43,082 bases of DNA from Sulfuritalea sp. (GCA_023229545.1 JALNZB010000028.1:1-43082); one strand, 5' to 3'; counted from the first letter of the stretch, positions 1 to 6,967 are shown. Notes: generated from the sequence alone by a model not told the origin. A program made the numbers and translations.

Positions 1-59
1 CGTTCCAGGGGACGCTGCGCGATGAAGCCGCGCAGCGCCCCTGAACTCAAACGTTCGGC
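1..59 (+). repeat. partial attC site (left edge)
   Basis: This is the right part of an integron attC site whose left end lies outside the window. The inner arms GACGCTGCGCG and CGCGCAGCG and the outer arms AGGGG and CCCCT form the expected imperfect hairpin. The core site reads GTTCGGC at 53-59, a deviation from GTTRRRY. It closes the cassette to the left of the window. Confidence 0.85.
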
Positions 60-62
60 GTC

Positions 63-209
63 ATGACGCTAAGCACTATTTTCCTATTCTTTGGCGTAGG
101 CCAGTGGTCATCAGCTTCGGGGCTCAGGTGGCATTGCCGGCGAGTGGTACCGCACCTACGAAAACGGGATATCTTGCTGCTTCCCCGCGATGATATCGTG
201 ACTTTATGA
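63..209 (+). CDS. small hypothetical ORF, cassette 1
   Basis: This is a 48-residue reading frame. Its ATG lies four bases after the core site of the preceding attC, and its TGA overlaps the next start codon as ATGA at 206-209. That overlap suggests translational coupling to the membrane protein downstream. There is a short hydrophobic start (STIFLFFGVG) followed by an Arg-rich stretch. I recognise no family. A 118-residue frame on the opposite strand covers the same DNA, so coding here is only moderately supported. Confidence 0.4.
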   Translation: MTLSTIFLFFGVGQWSSASGLRWHCRRVVPHLRKRDILLLPRDDIVTL

Positions 210-460
210 GGCTAATTGATTTGGTCGCGCTCCTTTCAGCGCTCACCTGGCATCTCGTGCTTCCCCGGTATTGGGTCGCGGTGCTGGGGAGTTCTGTCAC
301 AACAGTTCTTCTGTTCTGGGCGGTGGCGCTTGCTATGGGAGGCTTCGGTTGGGCGGACAGCTTCTTGATTGAAGCCACACTTATACCGCTAGCGGTCGCT
401 TGCGGTATATCGGTAATTACTGGCGCGATACTTCGCCAGATTGGGAGAAAATGCCAATGA
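206..460 (+). CDS. small integral membrane protein, cassette 1
   Basis: An 84-residue hypothetical protein with three predicted membrane segments (about residues 5-22, 27-48 and 55-76) and a short basic tail ending IGRKCQ. It lies between two attC sites in the same direction as all other cassette genes, which is the normal arrangement for an integron cassette. The start overlaps the stop of the upstream 48-residue frame as ATGA. I recognise no family; small membrane proteins are common in cassette arrays. Function unknown. Confidence 0.6.
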   Translation: MRLIDLVALLSALTWHLVLPRYWVAVLGSSVTTVLLFWAVALAMGGFGWADSFLIEATLIPLAVACGISVITGAILRQIGRKCQ

Positions 461-488
461 ACAACGCAGGCCATCTGCATGCACTGAC

Positions 489-558
489 GCCGAACCCTGC
501 GGTGCAGGGGACGCTGCGCGATGAAGCCGCGCAGCGCCCCTGACCTTGAACGTTGGGC
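489..558 (+). repeat. attC site 1
   Basis: A 70-bp attC with inverse core GCCGAAC (489-495) and core GTTGGGC (552-558). Between them AGGGG-a-CGCTGCGCG pairs with CGCGCAGCG-CCCCT, leaving one extrahelical base on one arm. This is the short type of attC in this array. Confidence 0.9.
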
Positions 559-638
559 CTCTCAAGCATGAGCTTTTCCGCTACCCGCCACTCCTCGCTT
601 TCTTGCACTGCTTCGGTGGCGGTTCTCGCGTCCGTTTC

Positions 639-662
639 GCCGTGTCGCCAGCGCCGACTTTC
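639..662 (+). repeat. dispersed 24-bp motif, copy 1
   Basis: Matches GCCGT-N6-AGCGCCGACTYTY at every fixed position; the spacer is GTCGCC. It lies in the gene-less cassette 2. Confidence 0.8.
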
Positions 663-877
663 TGTGCCGACTCACAGCACCGTTGATGTCGCGGCTCTCC
701 CCGCCGTGGTTTCCAAAGCGTCCGCGCTTGTCGGATGGCTGGCAAAGCCAGTCAGTTTTGGCTGCGCGCCTGAGGGCGCGGAAAAGGCGTCGCGTTTCGG
801 TCATCGCGCATTCCTCGCGCCGTGCCGCGTGGATGGTGAAATGAAAGCCGCCGCTTGCCGTGGTGCTCTTCGTCGTC

Positions 878-901
878 GCCGTGTCACCAGCGCCGACTTT
901 T
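878..901 (+). repeat. dispersed 24-bp motif, copy 2
   Basis: Full match to GCCGT-N6-AGCGCCGACTYTY, with spacer GTCACC. It is the second copy in cassette 2, about 240 bp after copy 1 and in the same direction. Confidence 0.8.
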
Positions 902-1015
902 CTTGTGGCGCTGTGTCTTTCCGCGTTGGTGCGCTTTCTCAAGGGCGGGTGCCGCGTGGCTTTCCGGCGCGTGTCGCGGGGCAGTTGTCGTGCGGCGGCG
1001 GCGCTGTCGTCAGAG

Positions 1016-1103
1016 GCCCAACCCTGCGGTCAACCTCGCTCCCTTCGGTCGCTGGACGCTGCGCGATAAAGCCGCGCAGCGCCGGTTACCTTGAACGTTG
1101 GGC
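1016..1103 (+). repeat. attC site 2 (long type)
   Basis: An 88-bp attC with inverse core GCCCAAC and core GTTGGGC (1097-1103). It has the same inner arms as attC 1 (GACGCTGCGCG and CGCGCAGCG). About 18 extra bases containing CTCGCTCCCTTCGGTCGC lengthen the left side. Confidence 0.9.
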
Positions 1104-1128
1104 GTCTTAATACTGAGGAGGAACGCAC

Positions 1129-1608
1129 ATGGCAATGTCAAAGAGCGAAGTCGAACCATTCCTATTGAGCCTCGGGTTTGCTTTGGAACACTCGTCGGGG
1201 TTTGGTGACGAGTTTGCCCAGACATTGAGCACCGGATGGAAGCTCAACGCATACGCATCAAAGGAAGGAAATCCATTTTCTGGCACAGAAAAGCACGACT
1301 CCTACGATGAGGTTTCCTTTACTCTCGATTCAAAAGGCACACGACATCGGTGCGTTTCACTCAGCGGTTTGAAGAAGCATGCCGGCGCCATTATCAAAGA
1401 GCTACTCCGCGTTTCCAAGAACGATGATCTACTGAAGTGTCCAAAGTGCAAGACAAGGTATGTTCATGCCAAGGAGCCAACGCAAGGCCAACGGTGGAAG
1501 CCATTTCTTTCGTGCGATGGAATGATGGTTGTTGGCCAAGGTGCCAAGAAGCACGTTGGGTGCGACGGCGTTTCCCAAAAACTCCCCGCAGTGGTGGTCT
1601 ACAAGTGA
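1129..1608 (+). CDS. hypothetical protein with zinc-ribbon-like Cys, cassette 3
   Basis: A 159-residue soluble protein with no signal peptide. The start is well supported by GAGGAGG eight bases upstream of the ATG. The C-terminal third carries LKCPKCKTRYVH, then FLSCDG and HVGCDG. That is a CxxC pair followed by two more Cys, resembling a small zinc ribbon of the topoisomerase zinc-finger type. The first 100 residues are not recognised. It sits alone between attC 2 and attC 3, so it is a one-gene cassette. A nucleic-acid-binding role would be a guess from the Cys pattern only. Confidence 0.7.
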   Translation: MAMSKSEVEPFLLSLGFALEHSSGFGDEFAQTLSTGWKLNAYASKEGNPFSGTEKHDSYDEVSFTLDSKGTRHRCVSLSGLKKHAGAIIKELLRVSKNDDLLKCPKCKTRYVHAKEPTQGQRWKPFLSCDGMMVVGQGAKKHVGCDGVSQKLPAVVVYK

Positions 1609-1615
1609 CAAAGAC

Positions 1616-1685
1616 GCCCAACCCTACGGTGCAGGGGACGCTGCGCGATAAAGCCGCGCAGCGCCCCTGACCTTGAACGTTGGGG
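1616..1685 (+). repeat. attC site 3
   Basis: A 70-bp attC with inverse core GCCCAAC and core GTTGGGG (1679-1685). The arms are almost identical to attC 1, differing mainly in the loop (GATAAA instead of GATGAA). Confidence 0.9.
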
Positions 1686-1708
1686 CTATTAGTCCCTGAC
1701 CATTTCCT

Positions 1709-2434
1709 ATGTCGAAGAACCCGCTATTTGACCTATACGAAAAACTCTATTTCCATGAAATAGAGGTTCGCGAAAAGCTCGGAGGGCGCCTACAAACGCC
1801 CATGGCAATCATCGTCTCACTGATTGGTGTCCTTACGTATCTGCTTCAGAACTTCGACAGTGGCCATAGCGGCACTGCTACGGTGATATTTCTTTTCTTG
1901 TTCGCACTAAGCAGCACGACACTAGTTACTGCTGTCTACTTTTTCGTCCGCTCTTGGTATGGCAACACCTACGCGTTCCTTCCATCAGCTGAAGCAACTG
2001 AGGAGTACCGGCAACTTCTTCAAAAGACCTATGAGCAATACAAGGACGGAGACTCTCTGGCCGAAACGTATCTCAATGATTACCTCTGCACTAAGTACAT
2101 CGCATGCGCTACTCAAAACACCCAATGCAACGACCTGCGCTCTCTGAACCTACACAAAACCAATGGCACCCTTATTGTCTCCACCGTACTGGTCGCTGTT
2201 ACGTTTCTTGTCTTCTTCATGGGTGACCTAGACAAAACAAAGACCAGCAAGCCCACCGAGGTAGTGATCGTTAAACCTGTAGATGTCAAAGGAATCATCA
2301 TGACCGATAAGAAGCAAGAGCCACCGAAGCAAGTAAGTCCGCCACCTCCGCCGCCGCCTCCACCACCTACAAGGCTAATCAAGGAAGGTGTTGAAATCGT
2401 GAAACCTCAGCAGGAGAAAAAAGATGGCAAATGA
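1709..2434 (+). CDS. membrane protein with polyproline tail, cassette 4
   Basis: A 241-residue hypothetical protein. Two membrane segments lie near residues 31-49 and 56-79. A soluble region follows, then a third membrane segment near residues 156-172. The tail is long and probably disordered, with a run of ten prolines followed by TRLIKEGVEIVKP. The N-terminus (NPLFDLYEKLYFHEIEVREKL) looks helical and cytoplasmic. No family is recognised. Its last 11 bases overlap the start of a second, very small polyproline frame whose sequence echoes this tail. No clear ribosome-binding site precedes the ATG. Confidence 0.7.
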   Translation: MSKNPLFDLYEKLYFHEIEVREKLGGRLQTPMAIIVSLIGVLTYLLQNFDSGHSGTATVIFLFLFALSSTTLVTAVYFFVRSWYGNTYAFLPSAEATEEYRQLLQKTYEQYKDGDSLAETYLNDYLCTKYIACATQNTQCNDLRSLNLHKTNGTLIVSTVLVAVTFLVFFMGDLDKTKTSKPTEVVIVKPVDVKGIIMTDKKQEPPKQVSPPPPPPPPPPTRLIKEGVEIVKPQQEKKDGK

Positions 2435-2564
2435 AAAGACACCACCACCACCGCCTCCCCCACCTCCCACGCGCATGGTCAAGGGAAGCGTTGAAGTTCC
2501 GCGGAAGGCACCCCCGCCGCCGCCGCCACAAAAGCCTTCCATCCCACCGCGTGGAAAAAAATAG
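2424..2564 (+). CDS. 46-aa polyproline protein, cassette 4
   Basis: A 46-residue frame that starts within the end of the upstream membrane-protein gene (ATG at 2424, upstream stop at 2432-2434) and ends exactly one base before the attC inverse core. It contains nine consecutive prolines, then TRMVKGSVEVPRK, then six more prolines. The first block mirrors the upstream protein's tail (ten prolines, then TRLIKEGVEIVKP), so the two appear to share a duplicated segment. AGGAGAAAAAAG just upstream of the ATG could serve as a ribosome-binding site. Function unknown; a paired partner for the upstream protein is inference. Confidence 0.55.
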   Translation: MANEKTPPPPPPPPPTRMVKGSVEVPRKAPPPPPPQKPSIPPRGKK

Positions 2565-2634
2565 CCCCAACCCATCGGTCCACCGGACGCTGCGCGATAA
2601 AGCCGCGCAGCGCCGGTGACCTCAAACGTTAGGC
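2565..2634 (+). repeat. attC site 4
   Basis: A 70-bp attC with inverse core CCCCAAC and core GTTAGGC (2628-2634). The outer arms are ACCGG and CCGGT, with the usual inner CGCTGCGCG and CGCGCAGCG arms. Confidence 0.9.
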
Positions 2635-2651
2635 ATGATTGGAGCCGCATC

Positions 2652-2999
2652 ATGATTGAATTTCCCTGCCAGTACATACAGCAGATTATTAACTCCATTG
2701 GTCTGGCGTTTGATATTGCCGGTGCAATCTTCGTCGCGCATGAGGTCGTCGCAGAATTTCATGGCGAAAAATATGAAGCCGGAATCGGGTCTGGTCCAAT
2801 TGGTGGAATACCTACAAACGATCCTCCGGTCGAGACAGGGGACTTCAAGAGATTTGAAGCCGCACGGCTACTTCGCATGAAGATTGGCCTTGGATGCCTC
2901 ATAGTTGGATTCTGCTTCCAGTTTGCATCTAATTGGATTAAGGCACCTTCGGAGGCCAAATCTTCTCAACAGACGTCACAATGCTCTTCATCCAATTAG
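2652..2999 (+). CDS. hypothetical protein with membrane segments, cassette 5
   Basis: A 115-residue protein. The ATG at 2652 follows GGAG seven bases upstream and is preferred over the upstream in-frame start at 2616, which lies inside the attC. One hydrophobic segment is near residues 13-34 (SIGLAFDIAGAIFVAHEVV) and another near 80-97 (IGLGCLIVGFCFQFAS). The middle is Gly/Pro-rich. It ends with a Ser/Gln-rich tail. No family recognised. It converges with, and overlaps by about 60 bp, a frame on the opposite strand in the same cassette. Confidence 0.55.
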   Translation: MIEFPCQYIQQIINSIGLAFDIAGAIFVAHEVVAEFHGEKYEAGIGSGPIGGIPTNDPPVETGDFKRFEAARLLRMKIGLGCLIVGFCFQFASNWIKAPSEAKSSQQTSQCSSSN

Positions 3000-3183
3000 G
3001 CATACTAAAGAACCACCCATAAGCCTCACCTTCACTGAATCTATACCTTGTTCCGAACTCGGCGTCATACTCTCGCCACCCAAAATAGTGGAGCAACATC
3101 GACACCCATCTAATTACTACGATAAAGAGAATGCAGATAATGATGCTTCCGACAAACAAGTCCACGGTAATTGCACACATCAT
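2938..3183 (-). CDS. small membrane protein in reverse orientation, cassette 5
   Basis: An 81-residue frame on the minus strand, opposite to all other cassette genes. It has a strong membrane segment (FVGSIIICILFIVVIRW, about residues 10-26), then an aromatic, charged segment (FGWREYDAEFGTRYRF) and a tail of possible amphipathic character. Its ATG directly abuts the attC inverse core (3184). It converges on the 115-residue gene and overlaps it. Otherwise the 184 bp between that gene and attC 5 would be empty. Unrecognised; coding is plausible but not certain. Confidence 0.45.
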   Translation of the reverse strand: MMCAITVDLFVGSIIICILFIVVIRWVSMLLHYFGWREYDAEFGTRYRFSEGEAYGWFFSMPNWMKSIVTSVEKIWPPKVP

Positions 3184-3252
3184 GCCTAACCCCGCGGTCC
3201 ACGCGGACCTTGCGCGAAAAGCTGCGCAAGGCCGGTGACCTTTACGTTGGGC
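3184..3252 (+). repeat. attC site 5 (second arm class)
   Basis: Inverse core GCCTAAC and core GTTGGGC (3246-3252). The inner arms differ from most sites: ACCTTGCGCG, loop AAAAG, then CTGCGCAAGG. It is related to attC 10 and 11. Confidence 0.88.
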
Positions 3253-3279
3253 CTCTTCACAATCGGCTTTGAGGAAACT

Positions 3280-3873
3280 ATGAAACGCATACTTACGCTC
3301 CTTTCAGCGGCAACCATCACGGGTTGTGCGACTGGTCCACTAGACAACACTGGAACGTTTCTTCCACCCTTGCATCACCAAACTCTCGAAAGCGCGAAGA
3401 TCTGCTGTGAGTCCCACAAAGCAATTCGATACGTTCATCTCCAACGTGGAACTGAGATCAAAACTACCGTATCGCCGGACACCCCTGTATTTGAATTCGG
3501 TGGTCGCAGAAGTTTCTTTGCGGCTTTTGAACTCCAGTCTGGCGAAAATCGAATTCTGATGGTTACAACGACTCCCGTGAATATGCTGCTAAACCGCTAC
3601 GGCCACGTCATGGTCCCATCGGTACAGTTTCTTGGCGACGATTTCAAGCCAGTTGCGACAGTTGATCCTCGCTATGAAACCGACTCGCGCTTTCCGCGAG
3701 GATCATGGGCTGAGGCACAGGTAAAAGTTCCCAATTCCGCTCGTTACGCTGTTCTATTCGACGGACGAAATTCAGGAGGGCTTGCGTGGCGTGATCGCGA
3801 TCAAGCAACAGGATCATTGTTTGTTCGCAGTGGGCCAACTGGAGAAATAAGCGTCCTGCTATTGGGTGGCTAA
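3280..3873 (+). CDS. putative lipoprotein, cassette 6 gene 1
   Basis: A 197-residue exported protein. The ATG at 3280 follows GAGGAAA. The N-terminus MKRILTLLSAATITGCATG is a lipoprotein signal with lipobox ITGC, so Cys16 would be lipidated. The mature part is soluble and beta-rich by eye, with phrases such as VFEFGGRRSFFAAFELQ and NSARYAVLFDGRN. No family is recognised. A second lipoprotein gene follows after 27 bp in the same cassette, so the two were probably captured together. Cell-envelope location is well supported; function is unknown. Confidence 0.7.
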   Translation: MKRILTLLSAATITGCATGPLDNTGTFLPPLHHQTLESAKICCESHKAIRYVHLQRGTEIKTTVSPDTPVFEFGGRRSFFAAFELQSGENRILMVTTTPVNMLLNRYGHVMVPSVQFLGDDFKPVATVDPRYETDSRFPRGSWAEAQVKVPNSARYAVLFDGRNSGGLAWRDRDQATGSLFVRSGPTGEISVLLLGG

Positions 3874-3900
3874 GCTCATACAACTAAAGAGGGAGTGTCA

Positions 3901-4404
3901 ATGAACTGCGTATTGAAAATTGTTGCGTCGCTGGCTATTGCTTTGTCTTTGGCCAGTTGCGCTACCTATAAGCCAGTGCCCGAAGGGTATACCGGCCCTG
4001 TCGCCATGCTGGCGGATTCGGGCTTCTCCGAGGATGGGACGAAAGCACAGCTATTTTCGCTTATGGAAGTCGACGGGAATACTGTTCAAAGTAGCTTTGG
4101 AGCAAGCGCAAGCGCGAGCCACGGGCAAGGCTTTGCACTCACGACAAAGATTGTTTCTCGTCCAGTTCCGGCAAAGCCAATGAAGGTGAAACTTAAGGGG
4201 GCACATACAACGGGAGCGCCGATTCAGGCAATCTTCAGTCAAATGTCAGGAACCTTTTTCTCCGTAGAGGGTGTTGCCGATTTCGATCCTGCGCCCGGAA
4301 GGGACTATGTTGTTAAGGGCATCTTGAAAAAGGAAGGGTCACTAGTCTGGATAGAAGATGCACGTACAGGTCAGCCGGTTACGCGGAAGATTTCCGAGAA
4401 GTGA
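3901..4404 (+). CDS. putative lipoprotein, cassette 6 gene 2
   Basis: A 167-residue exported protein. I chose the ATG at 3901 because GAGGGAG lies just upstream; a GTG two codons earlier is the alternative. The signal MNCVLKIVASLAIALSLASC ends in lipobox LASC. The mature part has a motif-like stretch GPVAMLADSGFSEDGTKAQLF and a C-terminal VKGILKKEGSLVWIEDARTG, suggesting a small beta domain. It follows another lipoprotein gene by 27 bp in a two-gene cassette. No homology is recognised. A Gly/Ala/Ser-rich segment occurs near residues 63-75. Confidence 0.7.
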   Translation: MNCVLKIVASLAIALSLASCATYKPVPEGYTGPVAMLADSGFSEDGTKAQLFSLMEVDGNTVQSSFGASASASHGQGFALTTKIVSRPVPAKPMKVKLKGAHTTGAPIQAIFSQMSGTFFSVEGVADFDPAPGRDYVVKGILKKEGSLVWIEDARTGQPVTRKISEK

Positions 4405-4423
4405 ACGACTCACTCCGCGCGAG

Positions 4424-4494
4424 GCCCAACCCATCCATCAACCCGGACGCTGCGCGATGAAGCTGCGCAGCGCCGGTTATGTCAGCCGTTATGC
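4424..4494 (+). repeat. attC site 6
   Basis: A 71-bp attC with inverse core GCCCAAC and core GTTATGC (4488-4494). The inner arms have the common CGCTGCGCG and CTGCGCAGCG. The core contains the ATG of the next gene. Confidence 0.88.
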
Positions 4495-5033
4495 GATTTA
4501 GAACCTTCCTCTCATTCCTCTTCGCGGTGCTACTGGGCGTAGCAGTCGCAGTTGTGGTCAAAGTTGGCTTTGCGCTCCCCGGCGTCCTACCAACCAGTGA
4601 CATATTCATGTTAATTCTTGAGTCTCCGTTGGGGAGGTTTGCTTTAGCCAAGCGCGGTGGTGAGGGCGGCGTTCTTATTGCCATCGCAATTCGCGCTTTC
4701 ACCTGTAGCGTCATAGCCGGGGCCATCGCTGGCGCGGTACTTAGAAAGCTCAGATTCAAACGTGTTTTTTGCTATTCCGCACTTTGGGTGCCAATTGGCA
4801 ATGTCGTTCTTGGCTACATCGCTCTGTCCGCCGCTTCCGTATCCAACCCCGAAAATGTGGCCGCCATGCAGAAGAACTTTGGCCAGTTGGTCTGGACAGA
4901 CCTGTGGGTCTACGGTTGGTATTTCCTTGCACTCTATGTTTCGTTCATCGTTACCAATCGCATAACCCGGCGCTCAACCTCGCTCCCTTCGGTCGCTGGA
5001 CGCTGCGCGATAAAGCCGCGCAGCGCCGGTTAG
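4491..5033 (+). CDS. integral membrane protein, cassette 7
   Basis: A 180-residue protein whose likely ATG (4491) lies inside the attC 6 core site GTTATGC. An in-frame ATG at 4479 lies deeper in attC. There are about four membrane segments: residues 4-24 (FLSFLFAVLLGVAVAVVV), 61-82 (LIAIAIRAFTCSVIAGAIAGAV), 95-113 and 139-156 (YGWYFLALYVSFIV). The last 24 or so residues (RRSTSLPSVAGRCAIKPRSAG) are encoded by the attC itself, and the stop lies in the right arm. Family not recognised. The attC-encoded tail is probably an accident of cassette joining. Confidence 0.6.
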   Translation: MRFRTFLSFLFAVLLGVAVAVVVKVGFALPGVLPTSDIFMLILESPLGRFALAKRGGEGGVLIAIAIRAFTCSVIAGAIAGAVLRKLRFKRVFCYSALWVPIGNVVLGYIALSAASVSNPENVAAMQKNFGQLVWTDLWVYGWYFLALYVSFIVTNRITRRSTSLPSVAGRCAIKPRSAG

Positions 5034-5046
5034 CTCTACGTTCGAC
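4960..5046 (+). repeat. attC site 7 (long type)
   Basis: An 87-bp attC with inverse core GCATAAC and core GTTCGAC (5040-5046, a deviation from GTTRRRY). It carries the CTCGCTCCCTTCGGTCGC extension and the common inner arms. Confidence 0.87.
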
Positions 5047-5070
5047 CTCACCATTCCCTACGGTGCATCC

Positions 5071-5931
5071 ATGAAACATATCCCGCTCAAAACCGTCTCC
5101 ATCAAGCACCACCCTGAACTCAACGAGAAGTGGGTTCAAGAGGTTATTGCAGCCGAACCGGCAATTCTCGGTCTTGGTGATTTGGCGCTCATCGACAAAG
5201 AGCGAACTCAACCCTCTGGCGGTCGTCTCGACTTGCTCTTCAAAGAAGTCGATGGCCTCGTCCGTTACGAGACTGAGTTGCAACTTGGGGCAACCGACGA
5301 AACGCACATCATCCGAACCATCGAGTATTGGGACATTGAGCGTCGTCGCTACCCCCAATACGAACACGTCGGTGTACTGATTGCGGAAAACGTAACTGCG
5401 CGTTTCCTTAACGTCATCAGTCTGTTCAACGGGTTCATCCCCATCGTCGCCCTCCAAATGACTGCCATCGACACAGGCAACGGGATCGGGCTTCACTTCA
5501 CGAAAGTCGTTGATGCCCTTCGTCTTGGACTTGTTGAGGAAGATGAGGAGATTCTCGAACCCGCCGACCGCAGCTACTGGGAAAACCGCGCTACTGCGAA
5601 GACAGTCAAGATTGCCGACGAAATCCTTGAACTGTGCAAGACGTTCGACCCGTCGTTGGAGTTGAAGTACAACAAGCCGTATATCGGCTTCACGAAGGGC
5701 GGCATCGCGTTCAATTTCGCCACCTGCCATCCCAGAAAGTCTGCTCTGAACCTTTCGTTCAAGCTCCCTCGCAGCGAAGAAATCGACGTAAAGCTTGAAC
5801 AGTCTGGCCTTGATCTGCTTGAGTACGCGAGATGGGGCGCCTATCGCATCAAGCTCGTACCTGGTGACGTAACGAAGCACAGGGAACTACTTGAGCAACT
5901 CCTGAAGGCCGCCTACGAGAATCGCGGGTGA
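5071..5931 (+). CDS. PD-(D/E)XK nuclease-like protein, cassette 8
   Basis: A 286-residue soluble protein. Residues 32-75 read AILGLGDLALIDKERTQPSG, then GRLDLLFKEVDG and LVRYETELQLGATDE. This resembles the PD-(D/E)XK nuclease core: a GxLDLL strand with an Asp, then a strand ending E-x-E-L-Q where E-x-K is usual, so the Lys position holds Gln. Proteins of this type often occur in accessory regions, but I cannot name the family. The C-terminal part (residues 215-285) has a DNA-binding-like, charged character. Nuclease activity is inference and the altered residue argues for caution. One-gene cassette. Confidence 0.65.
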   Translation: MKHIPLKTVSIKHHPELNEKWVQEVIAAEPAILGLGDLALIDKERTQPSGGRLDLLFKEVDGLVRYETELQLGATDETHIIRTIEYWDIERRRYPQYEHVGVLIAENVTARFLNVISLFNGFIPIVALQMTAIDTGNGIGLHFTKVVDALRLGLVEEDEEILEPADRSYWENRATAKTVKIADEILELCKTFDPSLELKYNKPYIGFTKGGIAFNFATCHPRKSALNLSFKLPRSEEIDVKLEQSGLDLLEYARWGAYRIKLVPGDVTKHRELLEQLLKAAYENRG

Positions 5932-5932
5932 T

Positions 5933-6002
5933 GTCGAACCCATCATTCCACCGGACGCTGCGCGATAAAGCCGCGCAGCGCCGGTGAATTCAGACGTTAT
6001 GC
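5933..6002 (+). repeat. attC site 8
   Basis: A 70-bp attC with inverse core GTCGAAC and core GTTATGC (5996-6002), outer arms ACCGG and CCGGT, and the common inner arms. Confidence 0.87.
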
Positions 6003-6017
6003 ATCATGAGGATAGTT

Positions 6018-6596
6018 ATGCGCCGTATTGCTCAAATCCTATTGCTTCTCTTGGCGTCCTATCAGCTCACTGTCTCGGCGGAGCCAATACCGACAATCGA
6101 TGGGGAATCTTTTACTAAGAAGCTAGTCGGGAAACCTACGGGTGGCCACAAACTGGTTCAGTTTGTTAGAGAAAGCGAATCATTTGAGTCGTGGACAAAG
6201 AAAATCTATTTTCGCTATCAAGAGCTACCCGGTATAGATAACGACCCATTCAAGTACGCTTCGGCAATGTGGCGAATGGTTGAACGGGAAGACCCGCAAG
6301 CGAAGCCACAAATTCTCAGAAATGAAAGATCAAATCAGGTCATTCTGGAATACGCAACCTTCCCGCCAGAGAAGAAATATGTGGAACACAATGTCCTTAG
6401 GTTTTGGAAAAGTGCAGACGGCAACGCATTGCTTTCTTTGCAAATTACGCGCCGGTTTGATCTTCCCAGTCCAGAGCTAATGCAAGAATTCGCTAGCCAA
6501 GGGATGAAAACGGGTGATCGGAAATTCTCCTGGGTAATGCAGGCTACTGAGCTCTTTGATGTCAAAGCAATTGAAAGGGAATTGTCTTTTCAGTGA
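6018..6596 (+). CDS. exported hypothetical protein, cassette 9
   Basis: A 192-residue protein with a Sec signal peptide (MRRIAQILLLLLASYQLTVSA, cleavage likely near SAEP). I prefer the ATG at 6018 because AGGA precedes it by six bases; an upstream in-frame ATG at 6006 would add four residues. The mature part includes FESWTKKIYFRYQ, FPPEKKYVEHNVLRFWK and LLSLQITRRF, typical of a small periplasmic beta-rich domain. No family is recognised with certainty. One-gene cassette. Confidence 0.68.
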   Translation: MRRIAQILLLLLASYQLTVSAEPIPTIDGESFTKKLVGKPTGGHKLVQFVRESESFESWTKKIYFRYQELPGIDNDPFKYASAMWRMVEREDPQAKPQILRNERSNQVILEYATFPPEKKYVEHNVLRFWKSADGNALLSLQITRRFDLPSPELMQEFASQGMKTGDRKFSWVMQATELFDVKAIERELSFQ

Positions 6597-6600
6597 TGAT

Positions 6601-6688
6601 GCATAACCCTTCGGTCGACCCCGTTCGCTGCGCTCTCTGGACGCTGCGCGATGAAGCCGCGCAGCGCCGGTCACCTTGAACGTTGGGG
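6601..6688 (+). repeat. attC site 9 (long type)
   Basis: An 88-bp attC with inverse core GCATAAC and core GTTGGGG (6682-6688). The left extension reads CGTTCGCTGCGCTCTCTGG, a diverged version of the extension in attC 2 and 7. Confidence 0.87.
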
Positions 6689-6694
6689 GCATTC

Positions 6695-6967
6695 ATGTCT
6701 GCCGCGCTGATACTGCTGACTGTTCTGCTCGTCGGGCTCAACTCCGCGGCCACATATGTTCTTGTCCGCAGTCAGCGCTATGAACGGCGACAGAAGTTGT
6801 TTCAAGCTCTATTGGTTTGGTTTGTGCCAATTGTCGGAGCACTCCTAGTTTGGTCGCTAGCCCGGGACACAAACGTAAGCCGAGTCACCACCGACTTAAC
6901 AGACAGAGGTGGTCTCGATGGTTACAAAATCCCAGATGGCGTAGGCGAAGGCATTGGCCGTGAGTAG
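6695..6967 (+). CDS. small membrane protein, cassette 10
   Basis: A 90-residue protein starting at ATG 6695, just after the attC 9 core. It has two membrane segments, near residues 2-22 (SAALILLTVLLVGLNSAATYV) and 37-56 (ALLVWFVPIVGALLVWSLA). A basic linker (RSQRYERRQK) joins them and the tail is Gly/Asp-rich. This hairpin layout with a basic loop predicts both ends on the same side of the membrane. I recognise no family. One-gene cassette. Confidence 0.6.
   Translation: MSAALILLTVLLVGLNSAATYVLVRSQRYERRQKLFQALLVWFVPIVGALLVWSLARDTNVSRVTTDLTDRGGLDGYKIPDGVGEGIGRE

Larger units (their letters stand above)
553..1097 (+). other. integron cassette 2, no convincing gene
   Basis: This cassette lies between two good attC sites, but I cannot support a gene in it. 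The longest forward frame (ATG at 568, end 1110) reads through the whole attC and past its core site, and its translation is Arg/Ser/Ala-rich low-complexity sequence. The cassette is GC-rich like the chromosome, unlike its neighbours. It contains two same-direction copies of the dispersed 24-bp motif (639-662 and 878-901). It may be non-coding, or a captured piece of chromosome. Confidence 0.6.

Noticed and set aside
568..1110. Forward frame in cassette 2
   Set aside because: It crosses the complete attC and its core and reads as Arg/Ser/Ala-rich sequence without family features.
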